A DNA stretch of 64,000 nt from Saposhnikovia divaricata (Eukaryota; Streptophyta; Magnoliopsida; Apiales; Apiaceae). A program made the translations under genes and the position numbers. Location of the stretch: assembly GCA_036435485.1 (NCBI GenBank), contig CM071599.1, positions 2,480,803 through 2,544,802 of the forward strand, read 5' to 3'. How positions within the stretch are numbered: the stretch's first letter is position 1; every line of letters begins with the position of its first letter. Positions 32,163 through 44,047 of this stretch are shown here, in pieces. The notes beneath the pieces are model-generated. The model made no database searches and had not been told where the DNA came from. It saw nothing but the letters and a program-made list of their open reading frames with translations.

Positions 32163-33590
32163 ATGCGAACACGTTTGCAGGCTCGTAAGGAAAAACTGGC
32201 AGAAGAGGAACTTGAAACTACTGTAGAGATGGCAGATTTACCAGCAGCAGTCAAGGCTTTGAAGGACTATTCGCAGCCAAAGATCAATGACATACAATTT
32301 AGTATTGTCAGGCCAGCTATTGCAGCGAACAATTTTGAGATCAAGCCGAGCACAATTCAGATGGTGCAGAATTCGGTTCAGTTTGGGGGTGCTTCGACAG
32401 AGGATCCTAACATGCACATCCGGGACTTTATCGAGATCTGCGACACTTTCAAATTTAATGGTGTGTCGGAGGATGCTATCAAGTTGAGGCTTTTTCCATT
32501 TTCTTTAAGGGATAAGGCTAAGGGCTGGTTACACTCTCTACCAGCTGGTTCCATTACTACATGGGAGGATCTTGCTCAGAAATTTCTTACTAAATTCTTC
32601 CCTATGGCGAAAACTGCATCAATAAGGAACCAGCTAACTCAATTTCAGCAGCAATCTGGAGAGTCTTTGTGTGAGGCTTGGGAACGTTATAAGGAGATGC
32701 TTCGTAGGTGTCCACATCATGGGATGCCTGACTGGATGGTTATTAACGGTTTCTACAATGGGTTGGGAGCACAGTCTAGACCTTTGCTAGATGCATCATC
32801 AGGTGGGGCTCTATGGGCTAAGAGCTATGAGGAGGCTTATGATCTTATTGAGACGATGGCTGCTAATGAATATCAAAATCCAACCCAGAGGCTTTCTTAA
32901 GGCAAGGTAACAGGTGTTCTTGATGTTAATGCAGTCTCAGCTCTAGCAGCTCAGCTAGAGGCAATGAATAGGAAAATAGATTCTTTGGCAAATCATGGGA
33001 TTCAGTAGGTTGCTAGTATTTGTGAGCTATGTGCGGGCGCACATGAGACAAGTCAGTGTGCTATCTCTTCTGAATCAGCACAGTTTGTGAGTAACTTTCA
33101 GCGACCTCCTCAACCAGTTCCAGCTACTTATCATCCAAGCAACAGGAATCATCCCAATTTTAGCTGGAGCAACAATCAAGGTGTTCAGCAACCTTATCAG
33201 CAACAGTTTCAAGGACAGCAAGCGAAGCCATTCAATCAAGGCTATCAACAGCCTTATGCTCAAAGGGCACCATATCAACCTCCTGGATTTCAGCAGCAAC
33301 AGCCCCAGGCTCATGCGGGGCAATCATCTAATGAAAAATCAGAAATGGATGATTTGAGGATGATGGTGAAGAACCTGCAAGCTTCTCAAAAGGTCTTGGA
33401 AAACCAGATAGGACAGATTACAAGTGCCTTACTTAGTAGGCAACAAGGAACTCTTCCTAGTGATACGGAGGTTAATCCAGGCAGAAGGGAAGGCAAAGAA
33501 CAGGTCAATGCAGTTTCTTTGAGATCTGGAAAAGTCACGAGGGATCCTAAATCAGCAGCTAAGGAAGATGAAGATGTTCAGAATCAGTAG
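32163..33590 (+). pseudogene. gag: Athila gag with nonsense codons
   Basis: The frame opens at ATG 32163 (MRTRLQARKEKLAEEE) and carries the Athila gag core: INDIQFSIVRPAIAANNFEI, PNMHIRDFIEICDTFKFNGV, KGWLHSLPAGSITTWEDLA and SLCEAWERYKEMLRRCPHHG. After TAA at 32898 and TAG at 33006 the same frame continues through a zinc-knuckle-like CELCAGAHETSQC and a Gln/Pro-rich tail to TAG 33588. Apart from these point stops it is collinear with the family. The stops are CAA/CAG to TAA/TAG types. Confidence 0.92.
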
Positions 33591-33944
33591 GTTAAAAAAT
33601 CTGCAGTGACAGTAATTGAGAAATCTGATTTAGTGGCTGATCAGCTTGATGGTGAGAAGAGCAAGAAACCTGTTGAAAAGTCTACTCCGGAGCAATCTTC
33701 AAAGAATAATCAAATATATCCTCCTCCTCCATTTCCTCGACGCGTGCAGAAAAGTCAAGAAATTCAGTTTCAGAAGTTTATGGATGTCTTCAAGAAATTG
33801 TCCATTAACATTCCTTTTGTTGAAGCATTGGAGTAGATGCCGAGGTATGCAAAGTTCATGAAGGATATTTTGTCACGAAAGAGAAGGTTGGAAGAATTTG
33901 AAACAGTGGCATTAACGGAGGAGTGTAGTGCAGTTCTGTAGTAG

Positions 33945-34394
33945 AAGTTGCCACCCAAACTTAAAGATCCGGGAAGTTTCACCATCCCTTGCACTATTGG
34001 CAATCTTTCTTTTAGCAAGTGCTTGTGTGACTTGGGAGCTAGAATCAATCTCATGCCTTTATCTGTGTTCAAGCAACTTGGTCTGCCGGAGCCAAAGCCA
34101 ACTAATATCTCTTTGCAGTTGGCTGATCGATCTATCACATATCCAAGGGGCATAGTGGAGGACGTTTTGGTGAAAGTTGATAAGCTTATCTTCCCAGCTG
34201 ATTTTGTTTTCTTGGATTTTGAAGAAGACAAGAAGATTCCCATAATCTTGGGAAGGCCTTTTCTAGCTACAGGCCATACTTTGATTGATGTGCAAAAAGA
34301 AGAGCTTACAATGAGGGTGCAAGATCAGAATGTCACCTTTAATGTTTTCAAGGCCATGAAATTTCGACAGAGGATGAAGAGTGTTGCAGTGTAG
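33945..34394 (+). pseudogene. Athila aspartic protease region
   Basis: After stops at 33834 and a double TAG at 33938-33943, the frame reads LPPKLKDPGSFTIPCTIGNL, the catalytic stretch CDLGARINLMPLSVFKQLG, LADRSITYPRGIVEDVLVK and IILGRPFLATGHTLIDVQ. In Athila the active site is usually CDLGASINLMP, so here Ser is replaced by Arg just after the catalytic DLGA. Coding then ends at a TAG where RT should begin. Confidence 0.88.
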
Positions 34395-34910
34395 AAATAG
34401 TTGATACGGGTCAGAGAAAGAAGTTCGATCAGTTTTTGAGCGAAAAGTCGGACACACACGTGCTAAAGCATCACATCAGTGATTTCATTGACAGTTCTTC
34501 AATTCGAGATCTTTCGAATGTAAAGCTTGGGAAACTTCCACCACATTTGAGGTATGTCCTTTTGAATAATGAGCTAGTGATTTTTGAAGAGGGGCATGAT
34601 AACGTGTTGCGAAGGTGGAAAGCTGATGATAAGGTAGAAGAAAGCTTGTCGTTCGAGTCGGAGAAGCACCTTAGAGGTGTGAAGAAGAAAAAGAAGAGGA
34701 TTAGGCCGTTGGGTGGTAAAATTAGGTTGAAGTCTGACGGAAGTGAATTGTGGAAAGCAAGCAAACAAGAGGTCAACGTTCGTATGAATGGTCTTTCTGT
34801 GGAGGACGGTTCAGTTATTCTTTTGAAACCGCCATGAGTTGAGGAAGTAACGTCAAGCTATTGACGTTAAAGAAGCGCTTCGTGGGAGGCAACCCACGCA
34901 TTAGTGTAGG
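34395..34910 (+). pseudogene. Post-deletion pol tail of Athila-type element
   Basis: A 133-codon stretch (34436-34837) contains LGKLPPHLRYVLLNNELVIF, like the Athila protease-RT linker, followed by a Lys-rich stretch and a short tail. After it come the conserved end wording GAAGCGCTTCGTGGGAGGCA and stops. RT through most of integrase, normally over 3 kb, is missing at this junction. Confidence 0.65.
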
Positions 34911-37098
34911 AAAAAAAATGAATGAAAAAAAAAAGAGTGTTGAGAAAAAAAACAAAAAGAGTGTTGAGAAAAAAAAAAGAGTGAGTGTTGTGAAGGAAAA
35001 AAAAGTGTTGTATTCAAAAAAAAATCGAACAGGTTTTTCACGCAGGCTGCGCCTGCGTGTCTGTATGTCGCACAGGCTGCGCCTGCGTTACTGGCTGTTG
35101 CGCAGGCTGCGCCTGCGTGACAGCTGGTAGGGCAGACTTTTTTTCAGCTGTTTGTATAAAAAAAAACTCTTTTTTTCTTTCAACCCCAATTCTTTTCTAT
35201 TCCTATTCTTTCATCCCTAACCCATCCCTAATTTCATAACAATCCCCCATCTTCTATTCAAATCTCTAATCCTATATCTATTCTAATTCTTTTTCTCTAA
35301 ATTATTAAATCCTTTTTCTATCTTACATCAAATTCATACCCACTCAAAAAAAAAAATCTCCCTTACACGTTCAATTTTTATTCATCCAATCTCTCCATTA
35401 TATATACACACCCATACATACAAATCCAATTCCTCTTCTATTTATTTAAATTCAATTCTAAAGAGGAATTAATTACAAGTTCACCTCTTTGATTCGTAAT
35501 TGGTAAATTTTTTCTCTATTCTTATTTTTATTACGAATTTGTGTTCTTGTAATTGGGGGTTTTGTAGTATTCTTGTTATTTGGGAAGTGGCCAGTCTATG
35601 GAGCTCGTACGCATTATCCTCCACCAGATTCATCCGAGGAGGGTGATGACTCAGCTGGTTAGGTATGTTTTCTACTATCCCTCGTATTTACTTCCATTCA
35701 ATGCGGACATTGAATATTTTAAGTTTGGGGGTGGTTTGAGGGATTAGTAGTTGTTGTTGTATTATGTGTTCATGTAGGATTTCATGCTTTGCATATTAGT
35801 AGTAGTAAATCATGCATGTATGTTCGTAATAATTATGTTTGTTTCATATAGGACATTCTGTTTTTATTTTTCGTATACCATGTGAGTTCATATTAGTTGC
35901 ATTTCATAGCATGCATATTTCATGATCCCTTAGAACGAGCTAATTCTGATTGGTAGGTAGGTGTCTAATTGAGTGTGGTAATGATGAATAGAGGGTGGAC
36001 TTATAGTTTCTATGAAATTGACTTATGTGTTTAGGAAACAAAACTAATTTCACAGTCTCATTGGGTGCTTTTGGGCTAGGTTAGGGTCATGCTTGTTTGG
36101 ATGTTTTGAGATTTAATCACTTGATTATATTTAGAATTTTCGTTATTTCGTTGATGGCCTAGAACATTTAAGTCTAAGTTTGGGGGAAAACAGAAATTTC
36201 ATGCTTAATTGTAAATAATTGTCAATAATTGCTAGATGTCAAATAGCTAGTAGCCGGCTCATATTTATATGAGTAGTCTAGGGTTGGAATTGAGAATTCT
36301 CATTCCAGATTGCATAGAAAAAAAACAGAAAAAAAGGAAAAAAAAAAAAGAAGAAAAAAAAAAGTCAAAAGTGTCAATTATTTATATGCAAAATTAACCA
36401 GGGTGAGCTCTTTAATACTCGAGCTATTAAGTTCGCGGGGACTTTGTGCCTAGTGACCTAAGGCTTTTATAGTCTGGGATCCACTAACCCAACGCTCGTT
36501 ACATGAGTATTATTGTATAAGCCTTTCGGGGTCTCATTCATTGCACGGTTAAATAAGCATGCTTGTATATATTTGTCGTAGTAGTTAGTAATAAAGCATG
36601 AATTTCTGTCTACCTTGGATAAGGATGGAGGTGTTTCTAGGTTATGAAGTGTCTACAGTCTATTCTATTTATAAACATGTGATTGTCTTGACGAAGAGCA
36701 TGTATGATCTTTGACCTAGTTTTGGGAGTATTTCTGATGAGCATTGCACACACACACACGTTTCTGTTCATGTATTGTTAGTATACTGGAACTTGGTTGA
36801 GCTCTATTTGGATTTAGTTGCATTCTTTGAGATATTTTCTTGTTAGTTGGTTTTGGTTAGTTTGAAGGGGATCGTTGCATTTTTAATATTAGTTGCATTC
36901 ATGCATTGCATTGCATTAGGTTAAATGGATTTTGTGGGTACATTCGCTATAGGCCCTCACGAGACCTTACTCGTCCACTAGGGCTGCCTAGGGGTTTAAA
37001 GGGCTTGTTGCATATGCCAAATGCAACCGTGATCACCTACGAAAATGGTACTAGTTAGTTAGTTAGTTGTAATTGTTTATGCTTGAGGACAAGCATCG
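34911..37098 (+). other. 3' non-coding region of Athila-type element
   Basis: AT-rich with A-rich blocks (34910-35030, 36306-36365), a CGCAGGC repeat cluster, a pyrimidine-rich stretch (35140-35400) and PPT-like words. No coding is supported. Confidence 0.7.
35038..35121 (+). repeat. Three CGCAGGCTGCGCCTGCG palindromic repeats
   Basis: Copies near 35041, 35070 and 35101 each pair CGCAGGC with GCCTGCG around TGC (the second has CACAGGC at its left arm), with a period of about 30 bases. Confidence 0.85.
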
Positions 37099-37115
37099 GT
37101 TTAAGTTTGAGGGTG
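37099..37115 (+). promoter_or_regulatory. Polypurine tract of Athila-type element
   Basis: TTTAAGTTTGAGGGTG abuts the 3' LTR. Two similar words, TAAGTTTGGGGG, lie upstream at 35719 and 36174. Confidence 0.75.
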
Positions 37116-38601
37116 TGATAAGTGGATTTATATCCACTTGGATCGCTTCAATTCGGCTTAAATTGATTGTCTTGGAGTCAAGTTTGTTGTAGTTTTGATG
37201 TGTTTTGCTTAGTTGTGCAGAGTTACAAGAATGTCGATTATGGGTGATGCTTCTATCGTGTTTGGAGGATTAATTTATTAAAATTCGGATTTTCAGGGAA
37301 GGTTGCGCAGTCTACACTGTTTTGGCCATATCTGGAGTTCTAGAAGTCCGTTTTCAGCGATCTTACAGCTCACGCGAAGCTTGAGAGATTTTCTACAACC
37401 TGGGATAGATAGCAGGTGCAGGGAGCGTGTAGTTAAAATTCGCGCACGTGTTCTTTGTGAAGCAAGGCTGAAAGATTACAGTTTTGCCCTTTTTCTAATT
37501 CTAATTATATTTTGGGCAGGTTTTAGTATCTTAATCGAATTCTAATTGTAATAGAAGGTAATTTCCTGCTGGGCAAGAAATCTAGAGCCTATTTAAACAT
37601 AACTTAGCATTGTAATTAGGAGAGTTATTATTATTGTATCATAGTTTAGTTTTGCAAGGGAGAAAAGGAGAGAAGGATTCAACGCTCGTGACAAGCAACA
37701 GATCTAGATCTACTTCATCTTTTGTGTTATTCTGGATTCTAGATTTGTTTTCTTAACTCTTTGGTTATTAATATAATTACTTCTTTTATTCATATCTTGT
37801 TTTATATCATGTTTTCATCAAATCCCATGACGATGAACGGTTCAATTATGAGCTAATCGTTGTCATGGGATTCTAATGGATTTATCTATGTAGCTTAGTA
37901 GTTTGTATGCTTTAAAGATTTATGTGTGGTGAATTCTTGATATCCTCGTATGGTTGTGTTTCATGTATTTATATGCGTCGCGAACATCTAATTTGTTAAT
38001 CTCTTGCTAAACGAGAGTGGATCTTGAGATTTAGAACTTGCCATGCTAGCATAGGATAGGTTGATGTTTTAACATCATGATTTGTGGCGTAAATAGAGAT
38101 ATTATGCTGCCCTATGTGATCTATGTGGATAACTTGTGCTTAAACCTTTATGTTTTCAAATTCTATAGAGATATAGGGTCTAAACAAATTTGGTGTCTAC
38201 CCATCTTCTATCTCTTTTGTGGATGCATGCGTAGTTTGGTATTAGTATACCGAGAGGTACCTTTTACTTGTTTCGTGTTATCCGATCAGATATCAAAACC
38301 ATCACATGTATTGATTAAAGGCTGCGACTCTAAGTGAAGTAGATAATGAAGTTAGGATCCCATGTTTTAATTCTTATAAGTAATCCAGACTAAATTCTCA
38401 TTAGTTAATTAGTTTTTACTTTGCATCTTAGCTTAATTTAGTTAATTAAAATCTCAATTTATTTATTGTCTTAGCAGTGAATTAAAATCATACATTGTTG
38501 AATAGATACATGAACTGAAACGAACTTAACCAGATCTCAGTGGAACGAACTTTAATTATATTACTTGTGACCACGTATACTTGCGTGATATTGTGTAAAC
38601 A
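37116..38601 (+). repeat. 3' LTR of Athila-type element
   Basis: 1486 bp, the same length as the 5' LTR, ending GTGTAAACA before TSD CTTAG (38602-38606). Confidence 0.95.
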
Positions 38602-38606
38602 CTTAG

Positions 38607-41600
38607 CCACACATCTGGAAGGTACTACATATCCTTGTTCTTCTTCCACTCATATATCTAAAAATGTTTGGGTATTGGACACAGGGCAACGAATCATATG
38701 TGTTGTCATATTGATTTTATTCAAAAATGTTAAATCATTAGATCATCCTTTAACTGTTCAATTTCCTAATGGTGAGAATGCTATTGTCACACATGTTGGT
38801 TCAGTCTTTTTACACCCCATCTCTGTCATCATTCCTGATGTCCTTAGTTCCTACCTTTACTTACAACTTACTCTCTGTTAGTAAGCTTTCTTCCCAGTTA
38901 CAAACCACTATTCATTTCACTTCTACTATGTGTTACTTGCAGGACCAATACCAGACGAAGGCATTGGTTCTTGGTAATCTTAGTGGAGGTCGTTATCAAC
39001 TTTCCAATATCTCAGCCACTTCTCAAGATTTTTCTGCATCTATTTCTGCAGCACCATCACTCTAGCACAGACGTTTAGGACATGTTCCTTTTCAAACTGT
39101 ATCAAAAATTTCTACTCTTGATGTACATTGCTCTACTGTTAAAGGCCATGAGTCCTGTATTACTTGTCCATTAGCTAAGCAGTGCAAGTTGCCTTTTTCT
39201 TTAAGTCAGTCTAATACTTCATGTAATTTCGAACTAGTACACTATGATGTTTGGGGCCCTTATAGGGTTCCCACATACAATGGTTGTAAGTACATTTTGA
39301 CTATTCTAAATGATTTTTCAAGGGCTATTTGGACCATCTTGTTACCTACTAAGCAACATGTCTCTCAATCTTTAAAAGATTTTTTTGCTTATGTCTGTAC
39401 ACAGTTTTCTATTACTATAAAATATGTTCGAACTGATAACGGGGGAGAATTTATTAACCATGATTTAAAATCCTTTTTCTCATCTCTTGGGGTTGTACAT
39501 CAAACCACTTGTCTATATACTCCCCAACAAAATGGGAGAGTAGAACGACGTCATCGAAACTTACTTGAAATGTCTCGTGCACTTTTCTTTCAGTCACATC
39601 TTCCTCTATCATTTTGGGGTGATTGCATACTTACTTTCATATATCTCATCAATCGGATCCCTACTTCTGTTTTAGGCCATATTTCACCTTATTAAAAATT
39701 ATTTGGCCAAGCTCCTTGTTACAATAATCTGAGGGTTTTTGGATGTCTTGCACATATGACAGTTCATGAATCTGACAAACTAGCTCCTAGGGCACTCAAG
39801 ACTGTTTTCATTGGATATTTTAATACACAAAAGGGTTATAAGATTCTAGATCCTATTAGTCAACACATACATTTTTCACGACATGTGATTTTCAATGAAA
39901 ATGTCTTTCCTTACTTTTCTGATAACACTATATCTCTTTTGCCTTTTACAGTTCCTTCACCTACTTATAGTGTTACTACATCTTCCACATCTCTTGATAC
40001 TTTTCTATCGACTCTGTTTCAGATTCACAGTTGTCATAAGGTTCTTTATTTTCTCGTGAGTACTCTACAATACCTACTTCACCACTTACTTTACAACATA
40101 CTTCACAACCTTTTTCACCACCTATTCCACCATCAGCTGTAATATCACCTGTTACACATACAGTACCTGCTATACCAGTGTCTCAGAAAGTCTCTCTTTG
40201 TCATAAAGTCCAACCAGCTTGGATGAAGGACTATGTGGTCCCTTCTAATGTCCCTCAAACAAACAGTATTCTACTCAATTGCCCTATAGATAATCACAAA
40301 TTCAGTTTCTCTCACTATTCACCACCAAATGGGGTTTATGCATGTGCAGTCAGTACTACTACAGCTATTAAAGAACCTCATACTTTTAATCAAGCTCAAA
40401 CAGATCCTTATTGGACGGATGCTATGCACAAAGAATTGCTAGCTTTGGAGAGTAATAATACTTGGAATGTTGTTGACACTTAACCCAATGGTAAACGAGT
40501 TATTGATTGTAAATGGGTCTATAAGGTCAAGTATAAAGCTGATGGCTCATTGGATAAATTCAAAGCCCATCTTGTAGCTAAAGGCTATACTTAAATTGAG
40601 GGCCAAGATTACAATAATACCTTTGCACCTGTAGCCAAAATGACCATAGTTCGTACACTTCTAACACTAGTTACAGTCAAGCAATGGGAGATTCACCAAC
40701 TTGATATTAATAGTGCCTTTTTACACGGTGATTTGACCGAAGAGATCTATATGGAATTACCTCAAGATCATCTTTTGTATGGCACTGGTGCTGTTTGTAA
40801 ACTTAATAAATCAATTTACGGATTAAAGCAGGTTTCCCTTGTTTGGTTTGAGAAATAAGCCTCAGCATTACCTACTTTAGGTTTTGTTCAGACAGTTGCC
40901 TATTATTCCCTTTTTACTTGTACTAATGGTACTTCTTTCGTTGTTGCTTTAGTATATGTGAATGACATCCAACTTACAGGAACAGACATTGTTTTCATCA
41001 CTCATGTTAAAACAGTTTTGCATTCTACTTTTACTATCAAGGATCTTAGATTGGCCAGATATTATTTGGGTCTTAAAATTCATCATATACCGGAGGGCAT
41101 GTATCTTCATCACCACAAGTTCATTTTTGATATGTTAGTTGAAGCTGGATTAGAGGATTGCAAACCTCTCTCTCTTCCTGTTGATGCCACTATTAAACTT
41201 TCTCCTCATGATGGTAAATTGCTTGAGGATCCTTCAATATACCGTAAGTTTGTGGGCAAACTCTTATACCTAACAGTGTCACGACCTGACATTGCTTTCG
41301 TTGTTCATCTCTTAATTCAGTTTTTACAGCAACCCCGAGTTCCTCATATGGTTGCAGTACAAGGGATCCTTCGTTACCTTAAAGCTACTCCTTTTCAGGG
41401 CATTTTCTACTCGATTTCTTCACCTATTAAACTTGAAGCGTTTTGTGATAGTGATTGGGGGTCTTGTCTGGATTCTGCTGGTTTATTAAAGAGTGTCACT
41501 GGTATGTGCCTTTTATTGGGTTCATCTTTGGTTGTTTGGCACTTTAGCAAACAAAAAGTCGTTTCTCGTTCCACATCTGAAGCTGAACTACGTGTTATAG

Positions 41601-41820
41601 CTGACACAACATGTGAACTTTCTTGGTTTACTTTGCTCCTTTCTGAACTTAGGTTCCTCAGGAGTTACCAATCCTGGTTCATACAGATTTCACCCGAAGA
41701 CCAAACATTTCGTCTTGGGTTGTCATTTTGTTCGTCAACAAGTTCAGTCTTCACTTATACAACCAATTTACACTCCCAGTTTTCTGTAGTTGGCTGATGT
41801 CTTCACAAAGGGGCTTAGTC
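38607..41820 (+). pseudogene. pol: Copia pol of second element (protease to RNase H)
   Basis: Reading resumes after the Athila TSD. WVLDTG marks the protease but a shift follows at once. From 39060 there is a pre-integrase domain (HRRLGHVPFQTV; spacing CITC), and the integrase core has HYDVWGPYRVPT, VRTDNGGEF and TPQQNGRVERRHRN, with a TAA at 39693. RT starts near 40390 with TAA codons at 40481 and 40592, SAFLHGDLTEEIYMELPQ, SIYGLKQVS and a stop at 40856. The catalytic motif reads YVNDI (40954-40968) where YVDDI is expected. RNase H follows (EAFCDSDWGSC, SRSTSEAELRVIADT) with a shift near 41690. The Copia lineage is uncertain. Confidence 0.9.
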
Positions 41821-41891
41821 GGCATGCTCATTGGTCCATTCTCTCCAAATTGAATGTTCAAACACCCGCATTCAATTTGAGGGGGGAATCA

Positions 41892-42170
41892 TGTGATATA
41901 TAAGGCCAACAACTTATCATTTCTAATAAGTAACTTTGATACTTTAGCCTTTCATAACAGAATTCAGTTACATTTCTGTTCTTGTATATATGTGGTTGTA
42001 AGCTCTTAGATGAGATTAATTCATTTTTCTCTGTAACTTCTTCATCAAGCTTAGTAATGGATTTTACTTTTCCTCCATAGATTCTTGCTTACACAGCTAC
42101 ATACATCTATACATACATATCTGAATACGTATTTTGTTGAAGATTAATCTATTTCACAGGAATCTTAAGA
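41892..42170 (+). repeat. 3' LTR of second Copia element
   Basis: 279 bp beginning TGTGATATATAAGG directly after the polypurine tract and ending at AATCTTAAGA. Confidence 0.85.
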
Positions 42171-42681
42171 GATATCACACAGAATTGAAATTGTTAAGTG
42201 TCTAGAAATGTTGTCTTAAATTTGGGGGCTTTTAAACTAGTTGGCTTATTATTACACTGTTCTGTAGTTACATATATTGATGTATAGTTATAAATGTTCA
42301 GTGAAATAATAAAATAAGAATAAATCAAATACAATTAATGGGCCTAAATGAAGTTTGTGGTTTGGGTTTTAACATATAGTAAATATTGTAGAAGCTGAAG
42401 CTAAATGGGCTAACTTGTGATGGAAGAAATGTGCTGAATTATACAACAAAGAAGAGACTGCAACTCTGCAAGCCCAAAGTCACATAAGACTTTGTATTTT
42501 TATTACGACGAAAATGTGCCTGACTTTTACGAGCATTTTTTAGATTAATAGATTGGAGTAATGTTGGGGTTACTAAATTGGAAAATTCCATAAATTTGAT
42601 CGAGTTATAAGTAATAGGAGTATAACACATGCTTTTTAGCAAGTATTCTTGTACTTGTAACATTTCTCTAAAAGCAATATA
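42171..42681. other. Intergenic, nothing recognised
   Basis: AT-rich without clear genes or repeats. Confidence 0.5.
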
Positions 42682-43557
42682 CAGTAAAACCTCTATAAAT
42701 TAATATAGTCGGGATCGAAAAATTCTATTAATTTAAAGAGATATTAATTAATCGATAAATTATTCATTATAATTTATAGAAAATTTTGAAATCAAAGAAA
42801 ATTAATTTCCAATTATATACATTTAAATAGAATGAATTGTACAATTTATGCTTTATACTTAATTCAGTTAATTCAATATACATTGTCCTGCAAATTCAAT
42901 GAGTATTTATGAGATTCAAAGTAAAGATTCATGTATATTTAGATGATATAAAAAATAAAACAACATTTTTGGAACCTTTTGCACGTAAGAAGCACTAAAG
43001 ACATCAAAAAACATTGATTAATAATTTTTTAATGCTTTACGAAAACACCACATTCGAACTTTTGGTTGCAACAAAGAGAATTAAGGATGAGTTTCATATA
43101 GATTCAAATTTTAAGAACCCTAGAATCATATTTTACAAAAGGGTAATACATATATTTTTATGATTATAAAGGACTTATTAATTTATAATATTACTGGGAC
43201 CATATATTTATATATGGTTTTTCAAAAAAAAATGTTATCTTATTATTTTATCGAAATTAATCATTTTTTGAACTGACCCAAGTTGGGAGCGGAGGAAATT
43301 ATCAACTTAAATAGATTATTAATTTAACGAGTATTAATTTAATGAGGATAGGGAACCTGAGATGTATCTCAGGTAAATTATCTGAGATATATGGGATTTA
43401 TATGTAAAATTAAGATGGGCAATTTTGTAAAATCAAACATTTTTAATTAGCCATGCGGGCCCATTCATATTTAGAGTATATTTTATACATATGTTAGGAA
43501 AAGTTTCCTGAGATTGATCTCATGATGTTTTTTCTCTAATTTAATAAGGTTTTACTG
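42682..43557. mobile_element. Emigrant-like (pogo/mariner) non-autonomous element
   Basis: TIRs CAGTAAAACCTCTATAAATT at the left and, inverted, CAGTAAAACCTTATTAAATT at the right, each flanked by TA (42680-42681, 43558-43559). These TIRs resemble those of the Emigrant MITE family (from memory). At 876 bp it is longer than a usual Emigrant MITE. The stretch 43350-43540, with its CTGAGAT dyads, may be a nested insertion. No transposase frame. Confidence 0.75.
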
Positions 43558-43559
43558 TA

Positions 43560-44047
43560 CAACTGTTAACATGAGCAAATAGCAATTCAGAAATAATAAC
43601 CTAGCAAGAAGAAATGAATAAAGAATTGATGGTGGATTCCAATTATGTACTCCATTCTTCTACTTGGTTTGGTTATATCAATAAAGAGAGAGTATATATA
43701 TTATGGGCCTAGAGACAATTAATATGAATCCTGCATCTACCTTAAATGAACACACAATTTCTTCTCGATCTGCCTGACTTTTTCGTAGTGCAATGTCTTG
43801 AATACGAGCATGGATAATCTTGTGCTTTCTACGAGTTTATTATATAAATAAAATAAACAGTTATTTATATGTACAAATTTGAATTCCTTAACTGGTGGAA
43901 ATATGAAAAATGTGTTAACTGCTATATATCCTTGGAAATGGCGGCATAGTAGTAAGTTTTAAAACTACGTTATCACAGTTTTTTCATTAATTTTTGACGG
44001 TGCTATATATCAAATACTGTATAGGTTCTATTCTTCGAATACGCACA
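43560..44047. other. Intergenic, nothing recognised
   Basis: AT-rich, no supported feature. Confidence 0.5.

Larger units (their letters stand above)
30534..38601 (+). mobile_element. Athila-type Gypsy element lacking RT/integrase core (8068 bp)
   Basis: 1486-bp LTRs starting TGATAAGTGG and ending GTGTAAACA, 5-bp TSD CTTAG, the leader TTTTTGGCGCCGTTGTCGGGG, an unmistakable Athila gag and protease, and the Athila post-pol wording AAGCGCTTCGTGGGAGGCAA. RT, RNase H and integrase catalytic domains are absent; coding jumps from protease to an integrase-tail-like segment. By eye the LTRs differ at about 13-14 of 1486 bases (roughly 1 percent), so the insertion is young relative to the decay of its coding region. 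Confidence 0.93.
29233..42170 (+). mobile_element. Second Copia retrotransposon, split by Athila insertion
   Basis: LTRs at 29233-29529 and 41892-42170 begin TGTGATATATAAGG. A TGGTATCAGAG primer site follows the first and a polypurine tract (GAGGGGGGAATCA) precedes the second. Between them, once the Athila element is set aside, lie a gag with zinc knuckle, protease, integrase, RT and RNase H in Copia order, all with stops or shifts. By eye the LTRs differ at about 11 bases plus an 18-base indel. The outer limits and TSD are uncertain. Confidence 0.88.
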
